Positions 35,752 to 45,115 are shown, counted from the first letter of the stretch. The stretch is DNA of 64,000 nt from Methylacidiphilum infernorum V4 (GCF_000019665.1 NC_010794.1:1364001-1428000), one strand, 5' to 3'. The notes: generated by a model not told the origin, from the sequence alone. Made by a program: numbers and translations.

Positions 35752-36582
35752 TTATATTTCGCACAATTCCATTTTTGTTACTTTCTCTGGCTCATTTAAC
35801 ACAACCGCTGGAGCAGTAGCCGGCTTGCCATAGTAGACCTGCTTGATCAGTTCTAACACTCTTGGGCAAGCTTGTAGCCACGTTCCCAGGATAGCCAGAG
35901 CTCCCCAGCCAAACATGACGAATCCCCAGTGCAAGGGTGCCACAAACAGCTCTTCCATGAACCAACGGGTATGACCGAATTCGTTCAATCCCACGTTGGG
36001 GAATATCATCAAGGGAGAGCCTACCAGCACCGCATAGGGCACGGAAAAGGCCCTAGCATAGGCAGGAAGTCTCGTCATCGCATACACCATCGATCCTACC
36101 CCAGCTATAATATAAATAGGATAGCTCTGGTAGAACTCGATGATGTGGCTAGGTGTGAAGTCCGTATCCCTTATCACCGTCTGATGCCATGTGCCGTCCT
36201 GCTCTGTGTAGTAGCTCGCTCCCCAGTACAAGAGCACGGTATAAACCACCACAAATAACCCCAGGTTCCAATACCGCCTCAACTCCTCTGCAGGAGCAAG
36301 ATTTTCCATCGCACGATCCCTGGTCACCCATAACCAGGAGCAGAGCGCGATGAGCGTGGTCGGCTCGAGAATCAGCTCGGTATAAAGAATACTCATCCAA
36401 TAGGTTTGATACTGCGGAGTAAAGTAGTCCAATCCCTTGGCTATGGCAAAGGTCCGCTCATAGACGTTAACGGCGATTTCAAACACCGTTATGACCGCCA
36501 GAGCGATCCATAGGTTTTTCCAAGAGAAGGCTGACTTCTCCGGTATGGATATCGATACCGTTTGCGTTGTCGCTTGTGCCAT
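35752..36582 (-). CDS. pmoC3: Particulate methane monooxygenase subunit C, third copy
   Basis: The 276-residue integral membrane subunit carries the conserved WHQTVIRDTDFTPSH segment that holds metal-ligand candidates. It is almost identical to PmoC of pmoCAB-2 (41689-42519), differing in a few N-terminal residues, two short internal sites and the C-terminal tail. Nucleotide identity is visibly high, pointing to recent duplication or gene conversion. No pmoA or pmoB follows; the next gene is the YtkA/PmoD-like gene. The SD is AGGAGG before TTGATAAATG. It could swap with the PmoC subunits of the complete operons. Confidence 0.95.
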   Translation of the reverse strand: MAQATTQTVSISIPEKSAFSWKNLWIALAVITVFEIAVNVYERTFAIAKGLDYFTPQYQTYWMSILYTELILEPTTLIALCSWLWVTRDRAMENLAPAEELRRYWNLGLFVVVYTVLLYWGASYYTEQDGTWHQTVIRDTDFTPSHIIEFYQSYPIYIIAGVGSMVYAMTRLPAYARAFSVPYAVLVGSPLMIFPNVGLNEFGHTRWFMEELFVAPLHWGFVMFGWGALAILGTWLQACPRVLELIKQVYYGKPATAPAVVLNEPEKVTKMELCEI

Positions 36583-36876
36583 TTATCAACCTCCTTTTTT
36601 TTGTCTCCATTCTTCTAGGGAGACTAGTGAAAATGAAATCAATTAAATTTAGGATTCAAACAATCTTTTCCTGTATTTATAATTAGGCAGTTTTCCGTAT
36701 TCCTAGTAGAATACATAAATTTTTTATCGTTGTTTAAATTAAAATGCTTTTTATTATCTGGAAATGTTCTTAATATGTTTGTTATTATTAATATTAATAT
36801 TATATGTATATTAGATATACTTATTATTTTATGAAATATTTTTTTGCTTCTGGCTAATTTATAACAGGTTATGACT
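36583..36876. other. AT-rich leader region upstream of pmoC3
   Basis: About 290 bases are without a gene. The segment 36640-36860 is very AT-rich with alternating TA/AAT runs (for example AATATTAATATTATAT). It presumably contains the pmoC3 promoter. The 10-base motif shared by the pmoCAB-1 and pmoCAB-2 leaders was not found here. Confidence 0.4.
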
Positions 36877-36890
36877 CCGTTCCGTCAGAC

Positions 36891-38110
36891 TTACTCATTC
36901 CTGCTCAGCCATCGACAAAGCTGACTTCCTGCTTCGTCGAGGCGGTTTCGCTTGGCGCAAAACGCCAAGCCAGAGCCTTCCTCTCCACAGGCGTAACTTC
37001 CGGCGGAACTCGCCGTAGCGAGCGCTAGGCGCTCAAGATTTTTTGCCGCGTTCAGGTCGCGGTCGTGGATCGCACCGCAGGCCGGACAAGTCCACTCCCG
37101 CGCCGACAGCGGCAAGGTTTCCAACTCGTACCCGCACGCCGAACATGTCTTGCTGCTGGCGTAGAACCGATCCGCAACCACCACCACGCTTCCCCGCATC
37201 GCGGCCTTGTACTCCAGCTGCCGCCGGAACTCGAAGAAACTAATGTCTGCGATGGAACGGGCAAGATGCCGGCTGCCCATCATGCCACGCACGTTCAGGT
37301 CCTCAGGCGCCGATGAGTGAAAACCGACGCGTGAGGCCGGCCGACAGCTTGTGCAGGGCGTCCATGCGGCTGTTGGCGATTCGAGCGTGTAGCCTAGCCA
37401 GCTTTACCTTGGCCTTTCGCCGGTTGGCCGATCCCTTAGCCTTGCGCGAGAGGCTCCGCGAGAGCCTGCGCAAGCGGCCCAGCCGCGCCTTGTGCGGCTT
37501 GGGGCCAGGCACCTTTTCCCCAGTCGAGAGCGTTGCCAGCGCGGTCAGGCCCAAGTCCACACCCACCGCGCCTTGGTTCTCGGCTTTGGGTAGCTGCAGC
37601 TCGGGCGCGTAGACTGTGATGCTGGCGAACCATCGGTCGGCCACCCGGGAGACCGTGGCCGACATGATCTTGCCGGTGAAGCGCAACGGCTCGCGCATGC
37701 GCACCCAGCCAAGATTCGGGATGCGAATGCGGCAGCCGTCAACCTCAAACTGGTCGTTGGTGAGCGTGAACCGGTCGTGGATACCTTTCCTGCGAAAGGT
37801 TGGGTATCTGGCACGTCCGGCGAAAAAGTTCTGGAATGCCTTTCCCAGCTGAATAATCGCCATCTGCGGCGCGCACTTGGTGACTTCGAGCAGACACGGG
37901 GAACTGCTCGCGCTTGACGCTGTTGAGCTGGCGGCGCAAGGAATACTGAGTCGGTTTTGGCAATGTGTTGTCGGCCTTCCATGCCTCGTACTGCTTTTGC
38001 CACTGCTCCAGCGCCCAGTTGTAAGCGAAGCGTGCCGTGCCCGCAGCTTTTGCGAAATAGGTCGCCTGCGCGTTGTTCGGATCAAGGGCGATTTTGTGGG
38101 AAATCAGCAT
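36891..38110 (-). pseudogene. tnpB: TnpB (RNA-guided nuclease family) pseudogene, two frameshifts
   Basis: The reading starts at MLISHKIALDPNNAQ (38110). It changes frame near 37899, where one extra G in CCCGTGTCTG breaks QFP/CLLEVTK, and again near 37304, where an extra T breaks LIGA/EDLNVRGM, the RuvC-II region. The remaining parts carry RuvC-I (VGVDLGLTALATLS), the zinc finger CSACG...CPACG and RuvC-III (DRDLNAA). All catalytic blocks are recognisable, so the inactivation is recent. The 3' end overlaps the structured right end. Confidence 0.9.
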
Positions 38111-38163
38111 TGCGATACCTTAAGATTATCCCTGTTTTTATAGGATCCAACGCTTTCGTGTCT

Positions 38164-38253
38164 CCTGTTGCCTTTCCGTTCCCAACGCTTCAACACTTGG
38201 GCACAGACACCAAGAAACTTGGCGGCTTCGTGGATACCTGCCAGTTAGCGTTT
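38164..38253 (-). pseudogene. tnpA remnant (MerR-type HTH of the IS607 serine recombinase)
   Basis: The minus strand reads EAAKFLGVCAQVLKRWERKG, closely paralleling RAAKLLGVSVKTMQRWEREG of the intact TnpA at 60534-61166. The recombinase domain that should follow is absent, and tnpB begins about 55 bases later. This marks the parent as IS607-type rather than IS605-type. Confidence 0.8.
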
Positions 38254-38314
38254 TATGTGTGAAATATTCACAAAAGGCAGGAATAAGCAAGTATTACATT
38301 AATTGTTCAAGCCC

Positions 38315-39455
38315 TTGTCCATTGACGATATGCACGGTTCATTTCCGAATAAAGATAAAAGAAATTCACCTGTCTCTTTTCTTCCAGTTCCTTAAAGGAT
38401 AGGGAAATGAACCGAGAGCTGGATTTTAGGGGTTTTCTTATCAGCATTCTCAAGCCTGTTTCCATTTTTGCATATAATCCGATCTCTTCCCAAGCCCGAT
38501 TCTCAGCTTGCCTTCCTTTTGCAGCCAGCCTTTCGATTTAAAAGTAAGGGATGGAGATAGGCGACCGAGGATTGGGGAAAAAACCCAAAATTCTGTAAAC
38601 CCGCAGGAAAGGCCGGTTAAATTGATCAAATCCCGATAGGCCTCTTAAAAATTAACTTATCCAAGATCTCCAATTACCCTGCAGGGCTTCTTCCTTTCTA
38701 CTTCATCCTATGGTCATTACTCTTGCTGATTGGCCGACTCATAGCCATTCCCACTTCCAGGGTCGTTTTCCCGCATAGGTTTTATCCAAGAAAAAAATCT
38801 TACCCAATAAATCAACCATTCCTCGATAATGAAAAAAGAAAGGCAAAAGATCGCCCTATCCTCATCATAACCAAGCTAAATCCCATTTTTATCTCGCGTA
38901 CCCCGGTCATGGCGGAGGTCAAAGAAATTCAAGGGTATTTTAGCTGGATAGGCTTTCAATGAATCGATTTTCTTTTTGTGGAGATGTACAACCGCAAGCC
39001 TCTAAGCTAAGAAAAAAGAACAACCCTTCTTTCCTATGTCCCTTGAGGACAGTTGTCTGCTAGGGTTTCGATCCTTTTCTCCGTTAGTCCCCGGTAGAGG
39101 ATGATGTTAAAGGATATAATCAAAGAAACCAAGAGCAGCTCAAAAGCTAATACGCAATAAGAAGATGCTCAACAAAAAAATCCTTGCTAAGGATTATTAT
39201 CGAAAAATAGGAAAACGGTATTTGAACTTGACACCTTCAAGGCTATATCGAAATGGCGGCTCTAGGTTCTATCCCCTTAAGCGCCTCTATTGCAAAAACA
39301 AAGCCCTGCTGCTTACCGGGTCCGCCCATTCAGCCGATTTTTCATAGAATGGAGGGAAAAAAATTCACAAGGGCCTATTTATTTTAGATTAAATTGACAT
39401 ACCAAAGCCCTAATTGGGTAGATATGGGTCCAAGCCGTTTAAGTCAAAAAAAAAA
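38315..39455. other. Long gap without a recognised gene
   Basis: About 1.1 kb lies between the decayed IS607 element and the pmoCAB-2 terminator. Base composition is intermediate and stops are frequent on all frames. Short open frames (for example 38723-38962 +) have no recognisable motif, domain or convincing ribosome-binding site. It may be decayed sequence left by insertion and deletion. No RNA gene was seen. Confidence 0.4.
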
Positions 39456-39482
39456 AGCCCACCTTCGTTATGAAGGTGGGCT
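39456..39482 (-). terminator. Terminator of the pmoCAB-2 operon
   Basis: The stem AGCCCACCTTC / GAAGGTGGGCT has a short loop and is followed on the minus strand by a run of about twelve T. It lies about 40 bases after the pmoB stop, a classic Rho-independent terminator. Confidence 0.92.
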
Positions 39483-39519
39483 TTCAACCACTAAGCGAAT
39501 CTTATGGTTTTTCTATACT

Positions 39520-40809
39520 TTACATGCCTCCGCCAATTCCTGCACCAAACTTGGGAATGACGATCTGGTCGGCAATAGCATAGACTTGCCTTGTGCCGGA
39601 AGTATCCGAGAAGAACAGAAGTCCCCCAAATCGGTTCGTGGATTCATGATACAGGGTCAACCTCTGGTTTTCCCACTCGGCGCTCTGCATCGATACTTCC
39701 AATGTCTTGGTCTCCCCGGGGTTAATCGGTTCCGAAGGCTTGACGATCACAGCTCCCCCATTGACTTCAGGGTAGTTTTCATTCCAAGTGTTACCGGGAA
39801 CATCGGGATTTAAAAACCTGACGTTAGCCGTTAAAAACTCCTTCAAAACGACAGGCTTGTCCCCAACATTCTTCACTTGGATATGGAAAGACAACGTTCT
39901 TCCCGGAACATCATAGGTAGCATCGGTGACTTCAGCTTGTATTATGGAGGGTTCAGGCGGCAGCGGCTTAATATAGTACTTGGTTTCCTGGATAGGAATG
40001 GTAATAGGATACTGTGCCTTGGTAATCATAGCCGCCGCAGCGACAAGGACTATTGTCCCAATGGTGAAAAGGAAACAGACCTGTCTGTCCATCGGACTGA
40101 ACAGATCCTCTTTTCTACCCGCAGCTACAAGCCCCAGCCTCCTTGTAAAGGGCTTAGAGCACCAATACACAAGCCATGCCACGGCAACAGCCGACGTCAA
40201 TAATGTCCACATGATCATGCGGGCTTCCCCGTAATTTTCCAGGTCGATCGTGTTGCCAAGAAGGGTCTTTACAGGATTCGTAAAACCCGAGTAAGATCCC
40301 TCGATCGTTAGGTATTCCTCGGGCCCAATGAATGGTCCCGCCTCCTCCATGCTCAACATCGGCCCTACCGGCCAAATGCCAGGGTAACGAGCTTGGTTGA
40401 CCATTTTATACTCGTATACCCCGCCTTTTTCCAAGACCACCGAGTTAAACTGGAAATACTTTTCGTTAACGAAAATGGCTTTCCTCAGTACTTGGGGTCC
40501 AGGAACAAAGAAGTTAAAAAAGGATATTCCCGAAAAAGGAATTTCCTGCGGCCATGTCGGCATGAGCATCACTTTTCCGGTGCAAGTGAATTCATCCCCT
40601 ACTTTAACCCGGTTACCAGGAGTAAAGGAAAACCGGGTATCGAAAAAGGTGACGGTACGCATCCTCAAGAATGCTTCTTGAGATTTAGCCCCCATTCCCT
40701 GCACGGCGAAAAGAGATGACAGAGGAGTTAACATCAGCCCGGAGAGTAAAAGGACTCCACCCATTCTGACTATTTTTTTCATCCCTGTTTCTTTGTTGAA
40801 TTTTTTCAC
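39520..40809 (-). CDS. pmoB2: Particulate methane monooxygenase subunit B, operon 2
   Basis: The 429-residue product starts at a GTG with AAGGAG 8 bases upstream. A signal peptide ends near LFA, a periplasmic cupredoxin domain follows, then two transmembrane helices (about residues 185-205 and 235-258) and a second cupredoxin domain, the standard PmoB layout. In proteobacteria the copper site uses an N-terminal His and an HxH pair; here the matching places read GMGAKSQ and VMLMP, so methionines replace the histidines. The protein is very similar to PmoB of operon 1. Last gene of pmoCAB-2. Confidence 0.97.
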   Translation of the reverse strand: MKKFNKETGMKKIVRMGGVLLLSGLMLTPLSSLFAVQGMGAKSQEAFLRMRTVTFFDTRFSFTPGNRVKVGDEFTCTGKVMLMPTWPQEIPFSGISFFNFFVPGPQVLRKAIFVNEKYFQFNSVVLEKGGVYEYKMVNQARYPGIWPVGPMLSMEEAGPFIGPEEYLTIEGSYSGFTNPVKTLLGNTIDLENYGEARMIMWTLLTSAVAVAWLVYWCSKPFTRRLGLVAAGRKEDLFSPMDRQVCFLFTIGTIVLVAAAAMITKAQYPITIPIQETKYYIKPLPPEPSIIQAEVTDATYDVPGRTLSFHIQVKNVGDKPVVLKEFLTANVRFLNPDVPGNTWNENYPEVNGGAVIVKPSEPINPGETKTLEVSMQSAEWENQRLTLYHESTNRFGGLLFFSDTSGTRQVYAIADQIVIPKFGAGIGGGM

Positions 40810-40828
40810 TTCAATTTCTCCTTATAAA

Positions 40829-40864
40829 GAGGGGAAGAGGAGTCTAAAGCCGGCTCTTCCCCTC
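40829..40864. promoter_or_regulatory. Intercistronic hairpin between pmoA2 and pmoB2
   Basis: An 11-bp perfect stem, GAGGGGAAGAG / CTCTTCCCCTC, has a 14-base loop. No U-run follows in the minus-strand direction. Its location between co-directional pmo genes suggests mRNA processing or 3' protection of the upstream pmoA message. Confidence 0.7.
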
Positions 40865-40880
40865 GCCACTTTTAAACGCT

Positions 40881-41618
40881 TTACACCTTCGAATGCTTGA
40901 TAAACTTCGTCCACCCGAAGAAGTATCCGAAGTACCACCAGATAAAGTACATGATTACCGAACAGAAACCCGAGAAGAATGCCGATACCCCAAGAACACC
41001 ACCGGCAAAGCTTCTCATCGTTCCCGTCTCAACCATGCGGATGTACTCAGGAGTGGATGTTCGGATATACTCGTACTGGATGAGGTCTGCCACGCTCATG
41101 AGTTGTCCATAGTATTCCACAGGGACGTGGTATGGAGCAATCATTGGCCAATTGGAAGGATAGAAAAGCCATCCCCAAAGCTCTCCCCCGATAAGAGCGG
41201 TCACAACGAAGTTATTGGTTATCATCAATACGCCGTCCAGGACGATCGCCTGCGGAAGGAGAGTTTCAGGAAATACGAAATTCAGAGGATAGTGTGTCCA
41301 ACCCCAGAAATTCCAATACCTATTCATCCACTGGCCAAAAAACAATCCCGCACAGCTGAATGTCGCTCCTATAGGCGCTTTAAATTTCGTCCACAAGATC
41401 GCCTGGCATGCTGCCGGGAATGTTATATCCATAATGGGCGCTACTACCGGCCACCACATCCTGTCTTTCCAATCTATCCAAAACGACCAGTCGCCAGCCG
41501 TCAACATCTGGTGAATGTGAAAGCCGGAAAGTATCGCCAGAAACATCGAAACAAGAACAACTATGTCGAATTTTCTTTCTAGTGCCCTTGCTTCAGCTTC
41601 TGCAGCTACTTGTTGCAT
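40881..41618 (-). CDS. pmoA2: Particulate methane monooxygenase subunit A, operon 2
   Basis: The 245-residue integral membrane subunit has the conserved PmoA/AmoA landmarks WIDWKDRMWWPVVAPI, FGQWMNRYWNFWGW and VPVEYYGQ. About seven hydrophobic segments are visible. SD AGGAGG lies before the ATG. It is close in sequence to PmoA of operon 1, differing mainly near the N-terminus and C-terminus. Methane oxidation to methanol in the membrane complex is established for the family. Confidence 0.97.
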   Translation of the reverse strand: MQQVAAEAEARALERKFDIVVLVSMFLAILSGFHIHQMLTAGDWSFWIDWKDRMWWPVVAPIMDITFPAACQAILWTKFKAPIGATFSCAGLFFGQWMNRYWNFWGWTHYPLNFVFPETLLPQAIVLDGVLMITNNFVVTALIGGELWGWLFYPSNWPMIAPYHVPVEYYGQLMSVADLIQYEYIRTSTPEYIRMVETGTMRSFAGGVLGVSAFFSGFCSVIMYFIWWYFGYFFGWTKFIKHSKV

Positions 41619-41639
41619 TTTTTCCTCCTTTCCTCTGAA

Positions 41640-41662
41640 GTGGCGGGTAAATCACCCGCCAC
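41640..41662. promoter_or_regulatory. Intercistronic hairpin between pmoC2 and pmoA2
   Basis: A perfect 9-bp stem, GTGGCGGGT / ACCCGCCAC, has a 5-base loop, located in the short pmoC-pmoA spacer. No U-run follows on the minus strand. The equivalent place in operon 1 (45116-45140) has a hairpin with a near-identical stem. Confidence 0.75.
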
Positions 41663-41688
41663 TCCATTCGAATCCTTTTGTTAAGTAA

Positions 41689-42519
41689 TCAGATTTCGCA
41701 AAGAGCCGGATCCGCAGCTTTTTCAGGGTCGTTTAACACAACCGCTGGAGCAGTAGCCGGCTTGCCATAGTAGACCTGTTTGATCAGTTCTACTACTCTT
41801 GGACAAATCTGAAGCCATGTTCCCAGGATAGCCAGAGCTCCCCAGCCAAACATGACGAATCCCCAGTGCAAGGGTGCCACAAACAGCTCTTCCATGAACC
41901 AACGGGTATGACCGAATTCGTTCAATCCCACGTTGGGGAATATCATCAAGGGAGAGCCTACCAGCACCGCATAGGGCACGGAAAAGGCTTTCGCATATTG
42001 AGGAAGCCTCGTCATCGCATACACCATCGATCCTACTCCAGCTACAATATAGATTGGATAGCTCTGGTAGAACTCGATGATGTGGCTAGGTGTGAAGTCC
42101 GTATCCCTTATCACCGTCTGATGCCATGTGCCGTCCTGCTCTGTGTAGTAGCTCGCTCCCCAGTACAAGAGCACGGTATAAACCACCACAAATAACCCCA
42201 GGTTCCAATACCGCTTCAACTCCTCTGCAGGAGCAAGATTTTCCATCGCACGATCCCTGGTCACCCATAACCAGGAGCAGAGCGCGATGAGCGTGGTCGG
42301 CTCAAGAATCAGCTCGGTATAAAGGATGCTCATCCAATAGGTCTGATACTGCGGAGTAAAGTAGTCCAATCCCTTGGCTATAGCAAAGGTCCGCTCATAG
42401 ACGTTAACGGCGAGTTCAAAGGCCGTGATTATCGCCAGAGCGATCCATAAGTTTTTCCAAGAGAAGGCTGACCTCTCCGGTATGGATATCGATACCGTTT
42501 GCGTTGTCGCTTGTGCCAT
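41689..42519 (-). CDS. pmoC2: Particulate methane monooxygenase subunit C, operon 2
   Basis: The 276-residue first gene of pmoCAB-2 has conserved GTWHQTVIRDTDFTPSH and NEFGHTRWFMEELFVAPLHWGFV blocks and about six membrane segments. SD AGGAGG lies before TTGATAAATG. Nearly identical to PmoC3; more distant from PmoC of operon 1. The C-terminus ends ADPALCEI. Confidence 0.97.
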   Translation of the reverse strand: MAQATTQTVSISIPERSAFSWKNLWIALAIITAFELAVNVYERTFAIAKGLDYFTPQYQTYWMSILYTELILEPTTLIALCSWLWVTRDRAMENLAPAEELKRYWNLGLFVVVYTVLLYWGASYYTEQDGTWHQTVIRDTDFTPSHIIEFYQSYPIYIVAGVGSMVYAMTRLPQYAKAFSVPYAVLVGSPLMIFPNVGLNEFGHTRWFMEELFVAPLHWGFVMFGWGALAILGTWLQICPRVVELIKQVYYGKPATAPAVVLNDPEKAADPALCEI

Positions 42520-42985
42520 TTATCAACCTCCTTTTTACCGATTGTTGTTTTTTAACCAGGATGGGGCATTTTTTGGCTATTTTGACTAAGGAATAGCCAC
42601 TTCCCTACTGCCTAACCCTTTCCTCCCCATCCTTTGACATTCCAAGTTAAGATTTGCTAACTCGAATGTTCATGGCAACCGTAACTCATCATTCTCTTCC
42701 CTGACAATTAGACCATAATCGGTAATGTGTCTAATGTATATGCTGTAGAGCAATTAATATATTTTCCTATCATCATTCAGATTTATTTATAAAGAACTAT
42801 AAATAATATTAATATATTCCCTTTTTAGACGATTTTCTTATTCTTTTTAAACCATTAGATATTTTAATATATTTTTCAGCCTCTATTTTTCTTATTCTTT
42901 TCATTAAAAAATTCCTTTTTTTAAGGGAATTCCCATGGTCATTTCACCGCCTATCAAGGAGACGGCTGGAGTCGAGAAGATAAAA
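42520..42985. promoter_or_regulatory. Leader region of pmoCAB-2
   Basis: No gene is visible between the pmoCAB-1 terminator and pmoC2. The part 42720-42910 is very AT-rich with AATATTAATATA-type runs. The sequence TTACGGTTGC (coding strand, complement of 42675-42684) lies about 155 bases before the pmoC2 start and recurs about 116 bases before pmoC1. A promoter is expected here, but its boxes cannot be placed with confidence. Confidence 0.45.
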
Positions 42986-43020
42986 AAACCCTTCCTCAAA
43001 AAAAATTCGAGGAAGGGTTT
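42986..43020 (-). terminator. Terminator of the pmoCAB-1 operon
   Basis: The stem AAACCCTTCCTC / GAGGAAGGGTTT is separated by an 11-base loop, followed on the minus strand by a T-run. It lies just after the pmoB1 stop. The A-rich 5' side makes the hairpin able to extend in both directions. Confidence 0.9.
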
Positions 43021-43047
43021 TACCGAACGATTTTGACTCTTGAAGGA

Positions 43048-44325
43048 TTACATTCCTCCACCAAATCTTGGAATGACGATCTGATCGGCAATAGCATAGA
43101 TCTGTCTTGTTCCACTAGGATCGGTAAAGAAGAGAAGTCCTCCAAACCGGTTGGTCGTTTCATGATACATGGTCAGCCTTTGGTTTTCCCATTCGGCACT
43201 CTGCATCGATACTTCCAATGTTTTGGATTCTCCCGGGTTAATCGGTTCTGATGGACTGACTTTCATTGGTCCGCCGTTGACTTCAGGAAAGGTAGGATTC
43301 CAATTATTTCCAGGAATATCCGGATTTAAAAACCGCACGTTGGCCGTGAGGAATTCCTTCAACACCACCGGCTTATCCCCGATATTTTTAACCTGGATAT
43401 GAAAGGATAGCGTTCTGGCCGGAACGTCATAGGTAGCATCGGTGACTTCCGCTTGGATCAACGTGGGTTCAGGAGGAAGGGGCTTAATATAATACTTGGT
43501 CTCCTGGATGGGAATGGTCACCGGGTACTGGGCCTTGGTAATCATTGCCGCCGCGGCAACAAGGACAATGGTTCCTACAGTAAACAGAAAACAAACCTGC
43601 CTATCCATGGGATTAAACAGTTCTTCCTTTCTGCCGGCAGCAACAAGACCTAACCTCCGGGTGAAGGGCTTGGATAGCCAATAGACTAACCAGGCCACGC
43701 CAACAAAAGTCGTTAACAACGTCCAACTGATCATTCGTGCTGTTCCATAGTTTTCCAGGTCCACGGTGTTGCCCAGCAGTGTCTTGATCGGGTTGGTAAA
43801 CCGGCTATTCGTACCCTCTATGGTCAGGAATTCTTCGGGGCCGATAAAAGGACCCGCTTCTTCCATGCTCAGCATCGGCCCCATGGGATAGGTCCCAGGG
43901 TTTCTTGCTTGCAATACCATCTTGTAGGCATAGGTTCCCCCTTTTTCCAAGACCACCGAGTTGAACTGGAAATACTTTTCGTTCACCCAAATGGCTTTTC
44001 TCAATACTTGAGGCCCGGGAACAAAGAAATTGAAAAAGGAGATCCCCGAAAAAGGAATTTCCTGCGGCCACGTCGGCATGAGCATGACTTTACCGGTGCA
44101 AGTAAACTCATCCCCCACTTTAACCCGATTTGTGGGTGCAAAAGAAAACTGGGTGTCATAAAATACAACGGTCCGCATTCTTAAAAAAGCCTCCTGGGAT
44201 TTTGCCCCCATGCCTTGAACCGCAAAGCTGCTCGAGGAAAAACAACCGGCTAATGCACCCCCAACGGTCAAAGCCAAAAGTATTTTTTTTATCTTTCTCT
44301 TTCCACTTCCTATCGCAGAATTCAT
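43048..44325 (-). CDS. pmoB1: Particulate methane monooxygenase subunit B, operon 1
   Basis: The 425-residue product has a signal peptide (to about residue 33), two periplasmic cupredoxin-like domains and two transmembrane helices between them. As in the operon 2 copy, the positions of the proteobacterial copper-binding histidines are GMGAKSQ and VMLMP. The SD GGAGGTTG stands before the ATG. The spacer to pmoA1 is only about 29 bases and, unlike operon 2, has no strong hairpin. Last gene of pmoCAB-1. Confidence 0.97.
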   Translation of the reverse strand: MNSAIGSGKRKIKKILLALTVGGALAGCFSSSSFAVQGMGAKSQEAFLRMRTVVFYDTQFSFAPTNRVKVGDEFTCTGKVMLMPTWPQEIPFSGISFFNFFVPGPQVLRKAIWVNEKYFQFNSVVLEKGGTYAYKMVLQARNPGTYPMGPMLSMEEAGPFIGPEEFLTIEGTNSRFTNPIKTLLGNTVDLENYGTARMISWTLLTTFVGVAWLVYWLSKPFTRRLGLVAAGRKEELFNPMDRQVCFLFTVGTIVLVAAAAMITKAQYPVTIPIQETKYYIKPLPPEPTLIQAEVTDATYDVPARTLSFHIQVKNIGDKPVVLKEFLTANVRFLNPDIPGNNWNPTFPEVNGGPMKVSPSEPINPGESKTLEVSMQSAEWENQRLTMYHETTNRFGGLLFFTDPSGTRQIYAIADQIVIPRFGGGM

Positions 44326-44354
44326 TTTTCAACCTCCATTTGATTGGTTCTCTG

Positions 44355-45092
44355 CTAAACCGCAGCGTGTTTGACAAACTTCGTAGATCCGAAGAACTTT
44401 CCGAAAAACCACCACAAAAAGTACATGCAGGTGGAAACAAACCCGGAAAAGAAGGCCGACACTCCCAATACGCCTCCCGCAAAGCTCCTCATCGTTCCCG
44501 TTTCTACCATGCGAATGTATTCAGGAGTGGAGGTCCGAATATACTCGTATTGGATCAGATCGGCCATGCTCATCAGTTGCCCGTAATATTCAACGGGCAC
44601 ATGGTAGGGAGCGATCATGGGCCAGTTTGCCGGATAAAAAAGCCAACCCCAAAGTTCTCCTCCGACAAGGGCGGTAACGACAAAATTATTGGAAATCATT
44701 AATACGCCGTCCAGGACGACAGCCTGGGGAATTAATGTTTCGGGGAACACGAAGTTGAGAGGATAGGTCCCCCAACCCCAAAAATTCCAATACCTATTCA
44801 TCCACTGGCCAAAGAAAAGCCCAACGGTTGAAAAGGTCGCACCTATGGGCATCTTGAATCTCGTCCACAGGATTGACTGGATCGCTGCAGGAAAAGCGAT
44901 ATCGGCGATAGGGGCTACGACAGGCCACCACATTCTATCTTTCCAATCTATCCAAAAAGACCAGTCCCCGGCCAAAAGCATCTGGTGAATATGGTATCCT
45001 CCTATAAAGGCAAAAAACATCGAAACGATGACAACAATGTCGAACTTTCTTTCAAGAGCTCTTAATTCCACGTCCGCTTGCGCAAGTTGCAT
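44355..45092 (-). CDS. pmoA1: Particulate methane monooxygenase subunit A, operon 1
   Basis: The 245-residue product starts at 45092 because GGAGG stands just before that ATG and the protein then begins MQLAQADVELRALERKFD, matching the operon 2 copy in length. An ATG four codons upstream overlaps the ribosome-binding site. WIDWKDRMWWPVVAPI and FGQWMNRYWNFWGW are intact. Integral membrane subunit of the methane monooxygenase trimer. Confidence 0.97.
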   Translation of the reverse strand: MQLAQADVELRALERKFDIVVIVSMFFAFIGGYHIHQMLLAGDWSFWIDWKDRMWWPVVAPIADIAFPAAIQSILWTRFKMPIGATFSTVGLFFGQWMNRYWNFWGWGTYPLNFVFPETLIPQAVVLDGVLMISNNFVVTALVGGELWGWLFYPANWPMIAPYHVPVEYYGQLMSMADLIQYEYIRTSTPEYIRMVETGTMRSFAGGVLGVSAFFSGFVSTCMYFLWWFFGKFFGSTKFVKHAAV

Positions 45093-45115
45093 TTTTCCTC
45101 CCATCGAGTTTGCTT

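Larger units (their letters stand above)
36877..38314 (-). mobile_element. Decayed IS607-type element
   Basis: The ends are set by comparison with the family 2 short elements: right terminus CCGTTCCGTCAGACTTACTCATT on the plus strand and left end near ATTGTTCAAGCCC. It contains a tnpB with two frameshifts and about 30 codons of a tnpA MerR-type helix-turn-helix. The GC content is far above the surrounding AT-rich DNA. It lies between the pmoC3 unit and pmoCAB-2. It cannot make either protein and is the probable parent type of the elements at 33041-33265 and 47686-47911. Confidence 0.85.

Noticed and set aside
35929-36258. Open frame antisense to pmoC3, repeated antisense to pmoC2
   Set aside because: Its conservation follows from the near identity of the two pmoC genes on the other strand.
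38723-38962. Short open frame in the gap before pmoCAB-2
   Set aside because: No ribosome-binding site, no motif, and composition like the surrounding non-coding DNA.
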